In this document: positions 1-7,043 of the stretch, one piece after another | Numbering within the stretch: the stretch's first letter is position 1 | How the letters are laid out: every line of letters starts with the position of its first letter | Assembly (NCBI GenBank): GCA_945947715.1 | Contig: CAMEYZ010000012.1 | Span: 1-19,774, forward strand | Length of the DNA stretch: 19,774 nucleotides | Direction of reading: 5' to 3' | Source of the DNA: an uncultured Clostridia bacterium | GTDB taxonomy: Bacteria; Bacillota; Clostridia; Oscillospirales; Ruminococcaceae | Notes under the pieces: generated by a model | The model's input: the letters and a program-made list of their open reading frames with translations, nothing else | Told to the model about the DNA's origin: nothing | Databases searched by the model: none | Made by a program: the position numbers and the translations under genes

Positions 1-46
1 GACGCGTTCAACCGCATAGCTTACTCGCTGAAAAGCTGTGGATAAA

Positions 47-1402
47 TTATTCCTTGTCCTCTGCGAACTTTTCGGGAGTGTATCTTTCGACAGCCTTTTC
101 ATTGAAGGTGAAATCAATGCTGTCAGTCCACTCTTTCTTGAGAGTATCGAAATCGTCCTCTCTCATTTCGTAAAGAAGGGATTCCTTTGCAGAGTCGAAA
201 TATGTGGGATCGTCAAGGAGATCATACTTTGCAACAACATAGTAATATTCTCCGTCCTCAGATTCGATAATGGTCACATCGCCTGCCTGCATGTCGGAAA
301 ATACCTTTTCACATACAACTGCTGCGGGATATTCTCCGTCCTTGCTGATGACCTGCTTGTTGCTTGTGTAGGAGGTTTCCTCCTCGTCGGGAGCGATAAG
401 GTCCAGAACATCGTCCTCAGTTTCCTCAGCGGTCTCCTCGCCTGCCCATAATGCGGTAGTTTCCTCGGAGGTCTCCTCTGTGGTCTCAGCCTCGGTCACT
501 GTGGTTTCGGCAGTAGTTTCCTCTGTTGTTTCAGCTTTGGTCTCTTCAACCGACTCACTTGTAACCTCGCCGCTTTCCTCTGCGGGAGCCATTTCCTCCG
601 CATCGCTGGGGACAACGACCATTTCGCTCGAAGATGTGTCGCTTTCTGCTTCTTCAGCCGCTGCAGCTGCTGCGGCAGCCTGTGCCTGTGCCTGGAGATC
701 ATCAAAATATGCAAGATATTCAAAGTTCAGCGTGTCAAAATCCTCGCCATTCTTGGCTCTTTCGACGTAATCCTTTGCCATTTCCATGCGCTCTGCCTTG
801 CCTTCGGATTTCAGCAGATTTCCCTCGCCATCAACCAGATTCATGGAAATATAATTGATAAGCGCATAATTCTCGGTCATGTAGGACTTGATATCCTCTT
901 CAGGGACCTCGCGCTCTCCGTTTTCGCCATAGACCATATCAAAGAGCTTATCAGCCTTAAGGCTATTCTCGTAAGCCTTAAGGAAGGACGACTCGGCAAT
1001 ACCATAGCTCTCATAAACGCTGCCATAATATTCCCACATGGAGTCGATATTGATCTTTGCAGCCTCTGTCTCGTCCTCGGTGAGCTCCAGACCATACTCG
1101 TCAAATTTCTGCTCAACCGCAAGATATTCCATAAGGTCGTTCTTAGCAGTAGATATCATCCAGTCACGAGCGTTCTGCTCCTCGATAGTGATAGCGAAAA
1201 CGTCAGTATCTGTCTCGGTCATGTAAGACTGTGCGCTGTAGTAAGCGTTCATCAGATAATAAATGTACAGACCCGAAGGAATATCCTCATCCTGTGATGT
1301 TCCTATATAAATTGTATCCTCTCCGCAGCCTGCCAGAGAAAAGGTCATAGCTGCCGCTGCAAGAAGTGCGGTAAGCTTTCTGCATTTTGATTTATTCAAC
1401 AT
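47..1402 (-). CDS. PrsA/SurA-like lipoprotein with an acidic Thr-rich insertion
   Basis: A 451-residue exported lipoprotein, probably a surface-anchored foldase (peptidyl-prolyl isomerase or chaperone type). The N-terminus has a Lys/Arg-rich start, a hydrophobic stretch and a lipobox LAGC with the lipidated Cys at residue 26. Residues 40-230 are helical and charged, like the SurA/PrsA N-terminal chaperone domain. Residues about 345-440 resemble the end of a parvulin domain (the segment around KQVISKDGEYP, then DGEYYYVVAKYD). Between them, residues about 236-345 form a low-complexity insert: a run of eight Ala, then a Glu/Thr-rich stretch with repeated ETTEE-type units. GGAGG lies 9 bases before the ATG, and a promoter lies upstream at 1456-1484, so it is probably transcribed alone. 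The lipoprotein call is firm; the foldase call comes from overall pattern and is moderate, and isomerase activity is doubtful given the interrupted domain. Confidence 0.72.
   Translation of the reverse strand: MLNKSKCRKLTALLAAAAMTFSLAGCGEDTIYIGTSQDEDIPSGLYIYYLMNAYYSAQSYMTETDTDVFAITIEEQNARDWMISTAKNDLMEYLAVEQKFDEYGLELTEDETEAAKINIDSMWEYYGSVYESYGIAESSFLKAYENSLKADKLFDMVYGENGEREVPEEDIKSYMTENYALINYISMNLVDGEGNLLKSEGKAERMEMAKDYVERAKNGEDFDTLNFEYLAYFDDLQAQAQAAAAAAAAEEAESDTSSSEMVVVPSDAEEMAPAEESGEVTSESVEETKAETTEETTAETTVTEAETTEETSEETTALWAGEETAEETEDDVLDLIAPDEEETSYTSNKQVISKDGEYPAAVVCEKVFSDMQAGDVTIIESEDGEYYYVVAKYDLLDDPTYFDSAKESLLYEMREDDFDTLKKEWTDSIDFTFNEKAVERYTPEKFAEDKE
368..697 (-). repeat. Low-complexity Ala/Glu/Thr-coding stretch inside the lipoprotein gene
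   Basis: This part of the lipoprotein gene encodes residues about 236-345: poly-Ala followed by imperfect E-T-T-E-E-type repeats. On the plus strand it appears as runs of GTTTCCTC/GGTCTCC-like units. Such disordered acidic linkers are typical of cell-wall-spanning segments of surface proteins and expand or contract by slippage. Confidence 0.7.
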
Positions 1403-1455
1403 TCGGATTAACCTCCATAGATAACTTCCTGTAATGTATTCACTAAATACATTAT

Positions 1456-1484
1456 ATTATAACATATAAAAACTTTTTTGTCCA
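1456..1484 (-). promoter_or_regulatory. Housekeeping-type promoter for the lipoprotein gene
   Basis: Read on the minus strand: -35 TGGACA (5 of 6 to consensus, 1479-1484), a 17-base spacer, and -10 TATAAT (1456-1461). Transcription would start near 1449, giving a leader of about 45 bases before the lipoprotein ATG at 1402. The flanks are AT-rich. Confidence 0.7.
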
Positions 1485-1522
1485 GAGGATTTTATTTTTT
1501 TGTTTATTTTGCATTGTTTTGT

Positions 1523-1551
1523 TTGACTTTTTATAACTATGGTGATATAAT
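1523..1551 (+). promoter_or_regulatory. Strong promoter-like sequence pointing antisense into the deacetylase gene
   Basis: On the plus strand TTGACT (1523-1528) is followed by exactly 17 bases and TATAAT (1546-1551), with a TG one base before the -10 (extended -10) and an AT-rich upstream region. No plus-strand gene follows; the predicted start near 1558 would make RNA antisense to the 3' end of the deacetylase gene that ends at 1581. It is back to back with the lipoprotein promoter. Whether it is active cannot be told from sequence. Confidence 0.5.
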
Positions 1552-1580
1552 ATATACTATTGAGAACCTACCTACAGGCA

Positions 1581-2474
1581 TCATATTCCTGCATTTTTCA
1601 TAAAGCTTTCCGTAGATATGCCAGAGGGACGGTTATATCTGTCAAGATATAATGGCTCGTTTTCGCCGAGAGAGCATGGCTCGATGATATTGTGTCGCTC
1701 ATAGCAGGTGAACAGCACCTTGTAGCCGCACTGATACAGTACATCTCCGCTGCCCTTTGATATATATCCATAGGGGTAGGCAAATACATCGGTGACCATT
1801 CCGCACTCATTCAGCAGATACTCGTTTTCAAGGCGGCAGTCCTCAGTGAGGGCAGCAAAATAGTCCTCCTCCGATTCGTTATAGTTCCTGCGGCAGCCCT
1901 GACGTCCCGACATTCCATGCATATCGTAGGTATGAGCGCCTATCTCGAAACGTCCGCTTTCGGCAAGCTCGATTATCTCTTCACCCGTAAGATAGGCGTA
2001 ATTCGGATTATGGTCGCCATACTCCGCCGATTTTACGCAGTAGCTCCCCACGATGTTGACCGTTCCGCACATATTGAATTCCTCGAAAACCGGCAGCGCA
2101 TAGGTCAGATTATTCAGAAAACCGTCATCAAAGGTGACGATTATCGGCTTTTCGGGAAAATCCCCGCCATTTTTCGCATATTCAAGGGTCTGGGCAGCAG
2201 TCACGGTCTCATATCCGCTGTCATGAAGATATTTCATATCGCTGTAAAAGGTCTCGGGCAGGATAAGATAATCTCCCGTCATTGAAGGACGCTCCGCAAC
2301 GCTGTGATACATCAACACAGGAATATCTGCAAATTCAGTAACAGGAGCATCTACCGCCTGGACCTCAAAGCTTTTGTAAAAAATATATACCACAACGGCC
2401 ACCGCAAACAAAGGATAAAGTGCCTTAGGTATCCTTCCGCAGATAAAAATACTATCACCCTCATTATATAACAT
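1581..2474 (-). CDS. Membrane-anchored polysaccharide deacetylase (NodB/CE4 family)
   Basis: A 297-residue protein with one N-terminal membrane segment (residues about 17-33) and no cleavage site, followed by an extracellular NodB-homology domain. Metal and catalytic motifs are visible: TFDDG at 114-118 (catalytic base and metal Asp), HTYDMH at 181-186 (metal-binding His pair, the spacing seen in the IcaB/PgaB-like branch), and FAYPYG at 231-236. The opening PVLMYHSV at 52-59 is typical of this branch. It would remove N-acetyl (or other acyl) groups from a cell-surface polysaccharide or peptidoglycan; the substrate cannot be read from sequence. The ATG at 2474 has only a weak ribosome site. 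A better GAGGGTG motif lies inside codons 5-7 but no standard start follows it, so the ATG start is kept. It is divergent from the DUF3783 gene. Confidence 0.85.
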   Translation of the reverse strand: MLYNEGDSIFICGRIPKALYPLFAVAVVVYIFYKSFEVQAVDAPVTEFADIPVLMYHSVAERPSMTGDYLILPETFYSDMKYLHDSGYETVTAAQTLEYAKNGGDFPEKPIIVTFDDGFLNNLTYALPVFEEFNMCGTVNIVGSYCVKSAEYGDHNPNYAYLTGEEIIELAESGRFEIGAHTYDMHGMSGRQGCRRNYNESEEDYFAALTEDCRLENEYLLNECGMVTDVFAYPYGYISKGSGDVLYQCGYKVLFTCYERHNIIEPCSLGENEPLYLDRYNRPSGISTESFMKNAGI

Positions 2475-2514
2475 CTCAATATTAGCATTATATTCTTATC
2501 GGAATGATAATATG

Positions 2515-2520
2515 AAAGGA
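2515..2520 (+). promoter_or_regulatory. Ribosome binding site fixing the DUF3783 start
   Basis: AAAGGA lies 9 bases before the ATG at 2530. The in-frame ATG at 2512 overlaps this site and has no ribosome site of its own, so 2530 is chosen. Confidence 0.75.
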
Positions 2521-2529
2521 ATAACCATT

Positions 2530-2925
2530 ATGAAAGCAAGAGTAAGACTTCCTCAGAGCTGTGCTGCGCTGTTCTTTATTGACAGCGAAAAATCGACGCT
2601 TATCGAAAAGTCCCTGGCATCTGCCGGGATATCGGTCATGATACCTCCCCGCGAAAATTACGGTGGAAGGATAGGCTCCCTTTTAAAGCTTCCGGGCTTT
2701 TCCGAAACAGCCGTTCCCGCTCCCGAGGACATCATCGCCGGTGAGCTCATCATCTTCTCGAACGTTGACCGAAAGACGCTGGACCGTGGTCTTGACGCGC
2801 TGCGCAGGGACAACATCTCCGTGCGCTTCAAAGCTGTGATAACAGAGTACAACAAGGATTTCACCCTCCCTGAGCTCATGTCTCACATGGCAGACGAGGA
2901 AAAAAATCTGAAAAACAATCAATAA
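2530..2925 (+). CDS. DUF3783-family protein
   Basis: A 131-residue soluble protein of unknown function. The C-terminal half matches the DUF3783 pattern I recall: an opening ELIIFSNVDR strand, then a helix with LDRGLDALRR, then FKAVITEYNKDFTLPELM, where the family typically has KAVLTxxNxxWTxxEL. The N-terminal half (ALFFIDSEKSTLIEKSLASAG) looks like a small alpha/beta fold. The start is set by AAAGGA 9 bases upstream, not by the ATG 18 bases earlier. It is followed after 13 bases by the acetyltransferase gene, so the two are probably co-transcribed. It is divergent from the deacetylase gene across a roughly 55-base AT-rich gap in which no clear promoter was resolved. No function is assigned. 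Confidence 0.8.
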   Translation: MKARVRLPQSCAALFFIDSEKSTLIEKSLASAGISVMIPPRENYGGRIGSLLKLPGFSETAVPAPEDIIAGELIIFSNVDRKTLDRGLDALRRDNISVRFKAVITEYNKDFTLPELMSHMADEEKNLKNNQ

Positions 2926-2938
2926 GAACAGGTGCATT

Positions 2939-3364
2939 ATGAAAACAGTATGTTACAATCATCTTCCCAAGGACGCCGCTGATATCCGCAGAGAGGTCTT
3001 TATGGAGGAACAGGGATTTATCAGCGAATTTGACGATATCGACGAAAAAGCAGTGCATATCGTCCTGTATCTTGACGATACCGCCGCAGCAGTATGCAGG
3101 GTGTTTTACTCCGAAGAGCATGAGCAGTACGTCATCGGACGGATAGCCGTGCGCAGAGAATACCGTGGAAAGCATCTGGGCGCCGAGATAATGCGCGCCG
3201 CGGAGGCCGAAATACGCCGACTGGGCGGAAGCACATCAGGCTTGTCCTCACAGGTGCAGGCTATGGGCTTTTATGAAAAGCTGGGATATCGTCCCATTGG
3301 CGAGCAATACATGGACGAGCACTGTCCCCATATCCGCATGGAAAAGAGCCTCTCGCAGGAATAG
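2939..3364 (+). CDS. GNAT-family N-acetyltransferase (ElaA-like)
   Basis: A 141-residue acetyltransferase of the GNAT superfamily, using acetyl-CoA to acetylate an unknown small molecule or protein amine. The N-terminus (IRREVFMEEQGF, residues 17-28) matches the ElaA/YjcF-type opening R-x-x-VF-x-x-EQ. The central strand YVIGRIAVRREYRGKHLG (residues 64-81) carries the Q/R-x-x-G-x-G/A pyrophosphate-binding loop (REYRGKHLG). The end, VQAMGFYEKLGY, is the usual motif B helix and GFYEKLGF turn, followed by a His-containing tail (HCPHIRMEK). The length is normal. It is second in a unit with the DUF3783 gene, with a modest AGGTG ribosome site just before the ATG. It ends convergent to cheD, with a terminator structure between them. 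Confidence 0.88.
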   Translation: MKTVCYNHLPKDAADIRREVFMEEQGFISEFDDIDEKAVHIVLYLDDTAAAVCRVFYSEEHEQYVIGRIAVRREYRGKHLGAEIMRAAEAEIRRLGGSTSGLSSQVQAMGFYEKLGYRPIGEQYMDEHCPHIRMEKSLSQE

Positions 3365-3386
3365 CCCTATGCAAATCAGCACATAT

Positions 3387-3462
3387 AAAAAACAGCAGAG
3401 CCTGCCGTAATGCTTATGGGACCCAAGTACCCATCAAAGCATTACTGTAGGCTTTACTGCTG
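3387..3462 (-). terminator. Large intrinsic terminator after cheD
   Basis: Minus-strand RNA here folds into a long stem: CAGCAG (3457-3462) pairs with CTGCTG (3393-3398), AATGCTT with AAGCATT (plus 3409-3415 and 3437-3443), and ATGGG with CCCAT around a 9-base loop. It is followed by six U (A run at plus 3387-3392). The upstream arm lies inside the last codons of cheD. It may also slow plus-strand transcripts from the acetyltransferase gene, although the plus-strand T tract is poor. Confidence 0.88.
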
Positions 3463-3913
3463 CTCTTATTTCCATTATTCCAGTATCGCTGTGGAAAAAC
3501 ACCGTTCTTCCGAAGTTAGAGCCTGTCTGCTCTGCGATTATCGGTATCTTGTAGGTACTGAGCACGGTTTTTACCGCCTGCACGTTTCTGTCGCCGATAT
3601 TGAACACTGCCGAGCTTGTGGCAAACATCTGAGCTCCGCCTGCTATTTTAGCGGTAAGTCTGCTTACGCTGCTGCCCTTTGCGCACATCTTTGCTACCAG
3701 CTCCGTAATTCCCGTATCAGCATATCTGAACGGATTATCCCCTGGATTAGATGCCTCCTTGCTCCAGGGAAGCATTATATGCGCCAAACCTGCAAGCTGC
3801 CTGTCCTGATCGTAGAGGCATATCCCAACACAAGAGCCCAGAGCATAGGTTGCAAGTACATCGGGTGCAAAGGCGATATTCAGATCTGAAATTCCAACAT
3901 TTATGGTCGCCAT
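3434..3913 (-). CDS. cheD: Chemoreceptor glutamine deamidase CheD
   Basis: A 159-residue cytoplasmic enzyme that deamidates Gln (and hydrolyses methyl esters) on chemoreceptors and, in the Bacillus-type pathway, exchanges with CheC to link adaptation to CheY-P levels. The catalytic triad is intact: Thr22, Cys28 in YALGSCVG and His45 in LAHIMLP, with the same spacing as Thr21/Cys27/His44 of Thermotoga CheD. The GGAQMF motif also matches the family. The ATG overlaps the cheC stop by one base (TAATG), which implies translational coupling. It is last in the flgF-flgG-cheC-cheD unit, and its 3' end is part of the terminator stem. No receptor genes are in the window. Confidence 0.96.
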   Translation of the reverse strand: MATINVGISDLNIAFAPDVLATYALGSCVGICLYDQDRQLAGLAHIMLPWSKEASNPGDNPFRYADTGITELVAKMCAKGSSVSRLTAKIAGGAQMFATSSAVFNIGDRNVQAVKTVLSTYKIPIIAEQTGSNFGRTVFFHSDTGIMEIRAAVKPTVML

Positions 3914-4536
3914 TACATCTCCACTCCCAATCCTGCAAATAAAGTTGAAAGTGATTTAAGCTCCGGAACAAGTATCATATTGCTTTGTATCTCGCTGTCG
4001 CCGATGATGAAGCTGTCGTCGATAAACAGTACCTTATCGCCTATCTGAGCGAATTCAACGGCAGGCACGCTGAGAATAGCTCCCACCATATCCACGGAGA
4101 TCTGCGGAACAGATATCTGGATATTCAATCCCGTCATAGAGGATATAGCATTTACATAGGAAGCCGCAAGGATATTGCCAACCTCCGTAACAAAGGACAT
4201 TTCCATATCCGACAGACTTGTCATATCGCTGATATCATTGCCAAAGATCGCCTTGATGATATGGCTTACAAACGGCTCCTGCATAATGCATAGCATCATG
4301 CCGTTTATCTTGTCGCTGAGTCCCACCAGCAGGCCGATAGCTATATTTTCCGGTCCGCCCAGGAAATTCACGACCTCGTTAAAATCTAGTATCTTTATAT
4401 TGGGAACAGCGATATTTATCTTTTCGTTGAGCATGCCCGACAGAGCGCTTGCAGCATTTCCCTGACCGATATTACCGATCTCCTTTAAAATGTCAAGCTC
4501 CATGGCATTCAGCTCGTTTATGTTGTTCAGTGGCAA
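3913..4536 (-). CDS. cheC: CheY-P phosphatase CheC
   Basis: A 207-residue CheC: it hydrolyses CheY-P and binds and modulates CheD. Both copies of the phosphatase signature E-x-x-N are present: DILKEIGNIGQGNA (E19, N22) and SFVTEVGNI (E118, N121), so it is a two-site CheC rather than a degenerate homologue. The TTG start at 4536 is preferred because AGGAGG ends 8 bases upstream. An in-frame GTG at 4545 overlaps that ribosome site and would have none of its own. It is preceded by flgG (gap about 20 bases) and overlaps cheD by one base. Its place behind rod-protein genes rather than behind cheA/cheW differs from Bacillus. Confidence 0.95.
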   Translation of the reverse strand: MPLNNINELNAMELDILKEIGNIGQGNAASALSGMLNEKINIAVPNIKILDFNEVVNFLGGPENIAIGLLVGLSDKINGMMLCIMQEPFVSHIIKAIFGNDISDMTSLSDMEMSFVTEVGNILAASYVNAISSMTGLNIQISVPQISVDMVGAILSVPAVEFAQIGDKVLFIDDSFIIGDSEIQSNMILVPELKSLSTLFAGLGVEM

Positions 4537-4544
4537 ACTGCGCA

Positions 4545-4550
4545 CCTCCT
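4545..4550 (-). promoter_or_regulatory. Ribosome binding site fixing the cheC TTG start
   Basis: AGGAGG on the minus strand, 8 bases before TTG (4534-4536). It overlaps the alternative GTG codon, ruling that codon out as the main start. Confidence 0.8.
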
Positions 4551-4557
4551 ATCGGGT

Positions 4558-5268
4558 TTATCTGAGATTATTTATCAGCTCTTCAAGCTCGTTATGGAGC
4601 TTGACCATATTTGTATTCAGCTGGAAGGACCGCTGATATTCGATGACCTTCGACATTTCATTTGCGATATTGGTCGATGAAGCCTCAACATAGCCCTGCT
4701 TTTTCTTGATAGTCGCATCGGATATAGCCTCTCCGCTGGAGGCAGTGGCAGCAAAGTAGTTAAGGCCCTTCTGGTCGAGGCCGTAGGGATTTTCAAATCT
4801 GTACACGCCTATCATATCACCGAGGCTGTCGTAGTCGATATTTCCGTCAACAAGAGGCACCATAACATGATTTCCGTCATAATCCAGAACATATCCGCCA
4901 TTAGAATCGCGGAGAGTACCGTCCTCCTGATAGAAATAGAAGGAGCCGTCCTTAGTATATTCCACATTTCCGGCAGTAGTCTCAATGGCGAAGAGCCCCT
5001 CGTCAAAAGCAGCAAAGTCAAGACCTCTGCCTGTTTCGCGGAGGGTACTCTGCTCAAACATAAGATTTGTCTTATCCACCTTAACGCCATGTCCCGTATG
5101 AACGGTCTCATCTACATTTCTTTTGGTATAGATAAGGTCAGTGAAATCGGGTCTTGAAGCCTTAAAGCCGTTGGTATTGACGTTTGCGATATTATTTCCC
5201 GTCACGTCCATACCTATCTGAAAGCTCATTATTGCCGAGGCCGCAGTATAATATCCAATTCTGCTCAT
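4558..5268 (-). CDS. flgG: Flagellar rod protein FlgG-like
   Basis: A 236-residue axial protein of the FlgE/F/G family, exported by the flagellar type III system to form the distal rod. The N-terminal Flg_bb_rod motif is clear (GNNIANVNTNGFKASRPDF, residues about 24-42). The C-terminus carries the matching helix (VEASSTNIANEMSKVIEYQR ... LEELINNLR) that pairs with it in the rod coiled coil. It lacks a signal peptide, as expected for type III export. It is somewhat short for FlgG (usually near 260). The FlgF versus FlgG assignment rests on gene order and the longer FlgG-like N-terminal motif; Bacillus FlhP is the equivalent. AGGGAG lies before the ATG; 18 bases separate it from flgF. Confidence 0.85.
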   Translation of the reverse strand: MSRIGYYTAASAIMSFQIGMDVTGNNIANVNTNGFKASRPDFTDLIYTKRNVDETVHTGHGVKVDKTNLMFEQSTLRETGRGLDFAAFDEGLFAIETTAGNVEYTKDGSFYFYQEDGTLRDSNGGYVLDYDGNHVMVPLVDGNIDYDSLGDMIGVYRFENPYGLDQKGLNYFAATASSGEAISDATIKKKQGYVEASSTNIANEMSKVIEYQRSFQLNTNMVKLHNELEELINNLR

Positions 5269-5286
5269 AACTTACTCCCTAATTTA

Positions 5287-6042
5287 TCAGCCGCGTTTCA
5301 TAAGACTGTTGCAGGCTATCTGATTAATGCTGTTCATTATCTGGAGTGCCTGTGCATTTGCCTTAAAAATGTTGGTAGCATCCAGAGCCTTTGTCATTTC
5401 ATCTGCGATATCCACATTGGAGCGTTCATACCAGCCTTGCTTCAGCGAATACTCCACATCATCGGGAATATCGCCTCTGGGAGCGTTCTGATAGGGACGG
5501 AAGAGCGTTTCGTCCACCTTTTCGACATCGGTATAATCCTCTATGTAGGAAAGTCCCAGCTGGAAGGTCCTTCCGTCGGCGGTAGTTATCAGACCATGCT
5601 CGCCGATATTGAAGTCAGCCGTTCCAAGATTTATAGTATTACCGTTCACATCGAGGACCTTACCTATATTGCCAAGCTCCAGATCACCGTCGTCCGCAAT
5701 GGAGAACTGACCATTTTTGGTAAGAAGGACCTCACCGTCGGTATAGCGTTCTATATTAAAGTACACAGGACCAACTATCGCGCAATCAAGGAAAGAATTA
5801 GTCTCCTCCATAGTACCCTGTTCAAGGCAGGTATAGGTATCCTGAAGGGTCCTGTAGCGGATAGTACCCGTTTCGGAGTGCTGACCTCTGATAAGCAGCA
5901 GGCTGTCGGCAAAAGTCGTAGGGATAGCCGTATCGGTCTTATAGCCCGCAGTCTTTACATTTGCGAGGTTATTGGAAATAACGTTAAGTATCCGGTTTTC
6001 GTTGATAATACCGTTCGCCGAAGTATAGAATCCTCTAAGCAA
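5287..6042 (-). CDS. flgF: Flagellar rod protein FlgF-like
   Basis: A 251-residue axial protein of the same family (Bacillus FlhO-like), predicted to be part of the rod. The N-terminus LRGFYTSANGIINENRIL and ISNNLANVKTAGYKTD is the Flg_bb_rod motif. The C-terminus, WYERSNVDIADEMTKALDAT, is the Flg_bbr_C helix region. It starts with TTG, supported by GGAGG 8 bases upstream (6051-6055). It is first in the flgF-flgG-cheC-cheD unit, 36 bases downstream of a near-consensus promoter. FlgF versus a second FlgG is uncertain; membership of the rod family is not. Confidence 0.85.
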   Translation of the reverse strand: MLRGFYTSANGIINENRILNVISNNLANVKTAGYKTDTAIPTTFADSLLLIRGQHSETGTIRYRTLQDTYTCLEQGTMEETNSFLDCAIVGPVYFNIERYTDGEVLLTKNGQFSIADDGDLELGNIGKVLDVNGNTINLGTADFNIGEHGLITTADGRTFQLGLSYIEDYTDVEKVDETLFRPYQNAPRGDIPDDVEYSLKQGWYERSNVDIADEMTKALDATNIFKANAQALQIMNSINQIACNSLMKRG

Positions 6043-6078
6043 CTTGTCCGCCTCCGTTAAATATTTTTACACATTTAC

Positions 6079-6107
6079 ATTATATCACTTTTTTTACCGT
6101 TCGTCAA
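6079..6107 (-). promoter_or_regulatory. Near-consensus housekeeping promoter for flgF-flgG-cheC-cheD
   Basis: On the minus strand TTGACG (6102-6107), a 17-base spacer, then TATAAT (6079-6084). The start site would be near 6072, about 30 bases before the flgF TTG. It fits the vegetative sigma (5/6 and 6/6 matches), not the sigma-28 pattern TAAA-N15-GCCGATAA. This separates the unit from the upstream sigma-factor gene. Confidence 0.85.
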
Positions 6108-6140
6108 TAGATTATCAACGACTTTTTTCTACAATTTGGC

Positions 6141-6923
6141 TCATTTCATATACTCTTCAAGAGCCTTCCGCATTTTAGAGACTGCCGCAGAATGAATCTG
6201 GCACACTCTGGACTCCGAAACGCCGATAACTGCGGCTATCTCGGAATATTTCAGCTTTTCGTAATAATACAGTGAAATAACGACCCTCTCCCTTTCTCCG
6301 AGAGAATCCACAGCCTTGACCAGCATACCATGCATTTCGCCGTTTAAAAGGCGCTGTTCAGGCTGCCAGCCATCGTTTCCGCTTTTCTCGCTGTCGGGGA
6401 CATCGTACCCGCCCTCGAAGACCATTTCCTCAAAGGACAGCGTCTGAGCCGCCGCAGACCTTGCTGAAAAGCTCTCCAGCCTTTCCTCAGACATGCCCAT
6501 ATGTTCAGAAAGCTCTGCCGAGGTAGGCTCCCTGTCAAGCTGTGCATACAGTGCAGAATACGCCTTATCGTACTCACGAGCGAACCTGCGCACATTTCGC
6601 GGGATAATATCCTGTCTGCGGATATAATCTATTATAGCGCCCCTTACACGTATAGAAGCATAGGTCTCGAATTTTATATTTTTTTCGATATCGAAGCTAT
6701 CCACGGCGTTCATCAGAGCGATAGTAGCCTCATTGACTATATCCTCCGTATCGGCGTACTTCTGATACATATTTCTTGTAGATACAGCAGCATATCTGAC
6801 TATATCCATATATCCCAGAACAAGCTTGTTTCTGACTTCAATATCTCCCGTTTTCTTATAGACACGGAAAAGCTCCGTCATATCCTCCGATTGTGCTGTT
6901 TTCTCGGCAATCTCGGCAGCCAC
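6141..6923 (-). CDS. fliA: Flagellar sigma factor (FliA/SigD/WhiG family)
   Basis: A 260-residue sigma-28-type factor directing RNA polymerase to late flagellar and chemotaxis promoters. Region 2 is clear (DIVNEATIALMNAVDSFD, then KFETYASIRVRGAIIDYIRR, with the -10 recognition helix). Region 3 follows (LSEHMGMSEERLESF), and region 4 ends in a helix-turn-helix (YSEIAAVIGVSESRVCQIHS). The GTG at 6923 is preferred because AAAGGGGG ends 8 bases before it. The in-frame GTG at 6932 abuts that site. No anti-sigma FlgM gene is visible in the window. It lies downstream of flhA across a 336-base gap, and no terminator was seen between it and the flgF promoter. Confidence 0.94.
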   Translation of the reverse strand: MAAEIAEKTAQSEDMTELFRVYKKTGDIEVRNKLVLGYMDIVRYAAVSTRNMYQKYADTEDIVNEATIALMNAVDSFDIEKNIKFETYASIRVRGAIIDYIRRQDIIPRNVRRFAREYDKAYSALYAQLDREPTSAELSEHMGMSEERLESFSARSAAAQTLSFEEMVFEGGYDVPDSEKSGNDGWQPEQRLLNGEMHGMLVKAVDSLGERERVVISLYYYEKLKYSEIAAVIGVSESRVCQIHSAAVSKMRKALEEYMK

Positions 6924-6931
6924 GGCGTTCA

Positions 6932-6939
6932 CCCCCTTT
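6932..6939 (-). promoter_or_regulatory. Ribosome binding site fixing the fliA start
   Basis: AAAGGGGG on the minus strand, 8 bases before GTG at 6921-6923; the earlier GTG at 6930-6932 directly touches it. Confidence 0.7.
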
Positions 6940-7043
6940 GAAATCGGGATCGGTTTGAGTTTACTTATGTTTCTTAATTTGATGTTCTATTTGCTGTTTG
7001 TTTTGGCTTGCTGTGTTTGATGATGTGCTTTCAGTTTAATAAA

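Noticed and set aside
38..451. Plus-strand open frame of 137 codons at the left end
   Set aside because: It lies opposite the lipoprotein gene, which has a lipobox, ribosome site and promoter on the other strand.
368..697. Short repeated units resembling a CRISPR array or minisatellite
   Set aside because: Units are not separated by unique spacers and are read as an in-frame Thr/Glu-rich protein segment.
2475..2529. Divergent promoters between the deacetylase and DUF3783 genes
   Set aside because: TATAAT-like words occur on both strands but none has an acceptable -35 at 16-18 bases, so no promoter is claimed.
6933..6985. Sigma-28-like promoter (TAAG-N15-CCCGATTT) just before fliA
   Set aside because: The match is weak and the start would fall inside the fliA ribosome site, leaving no usable leader.
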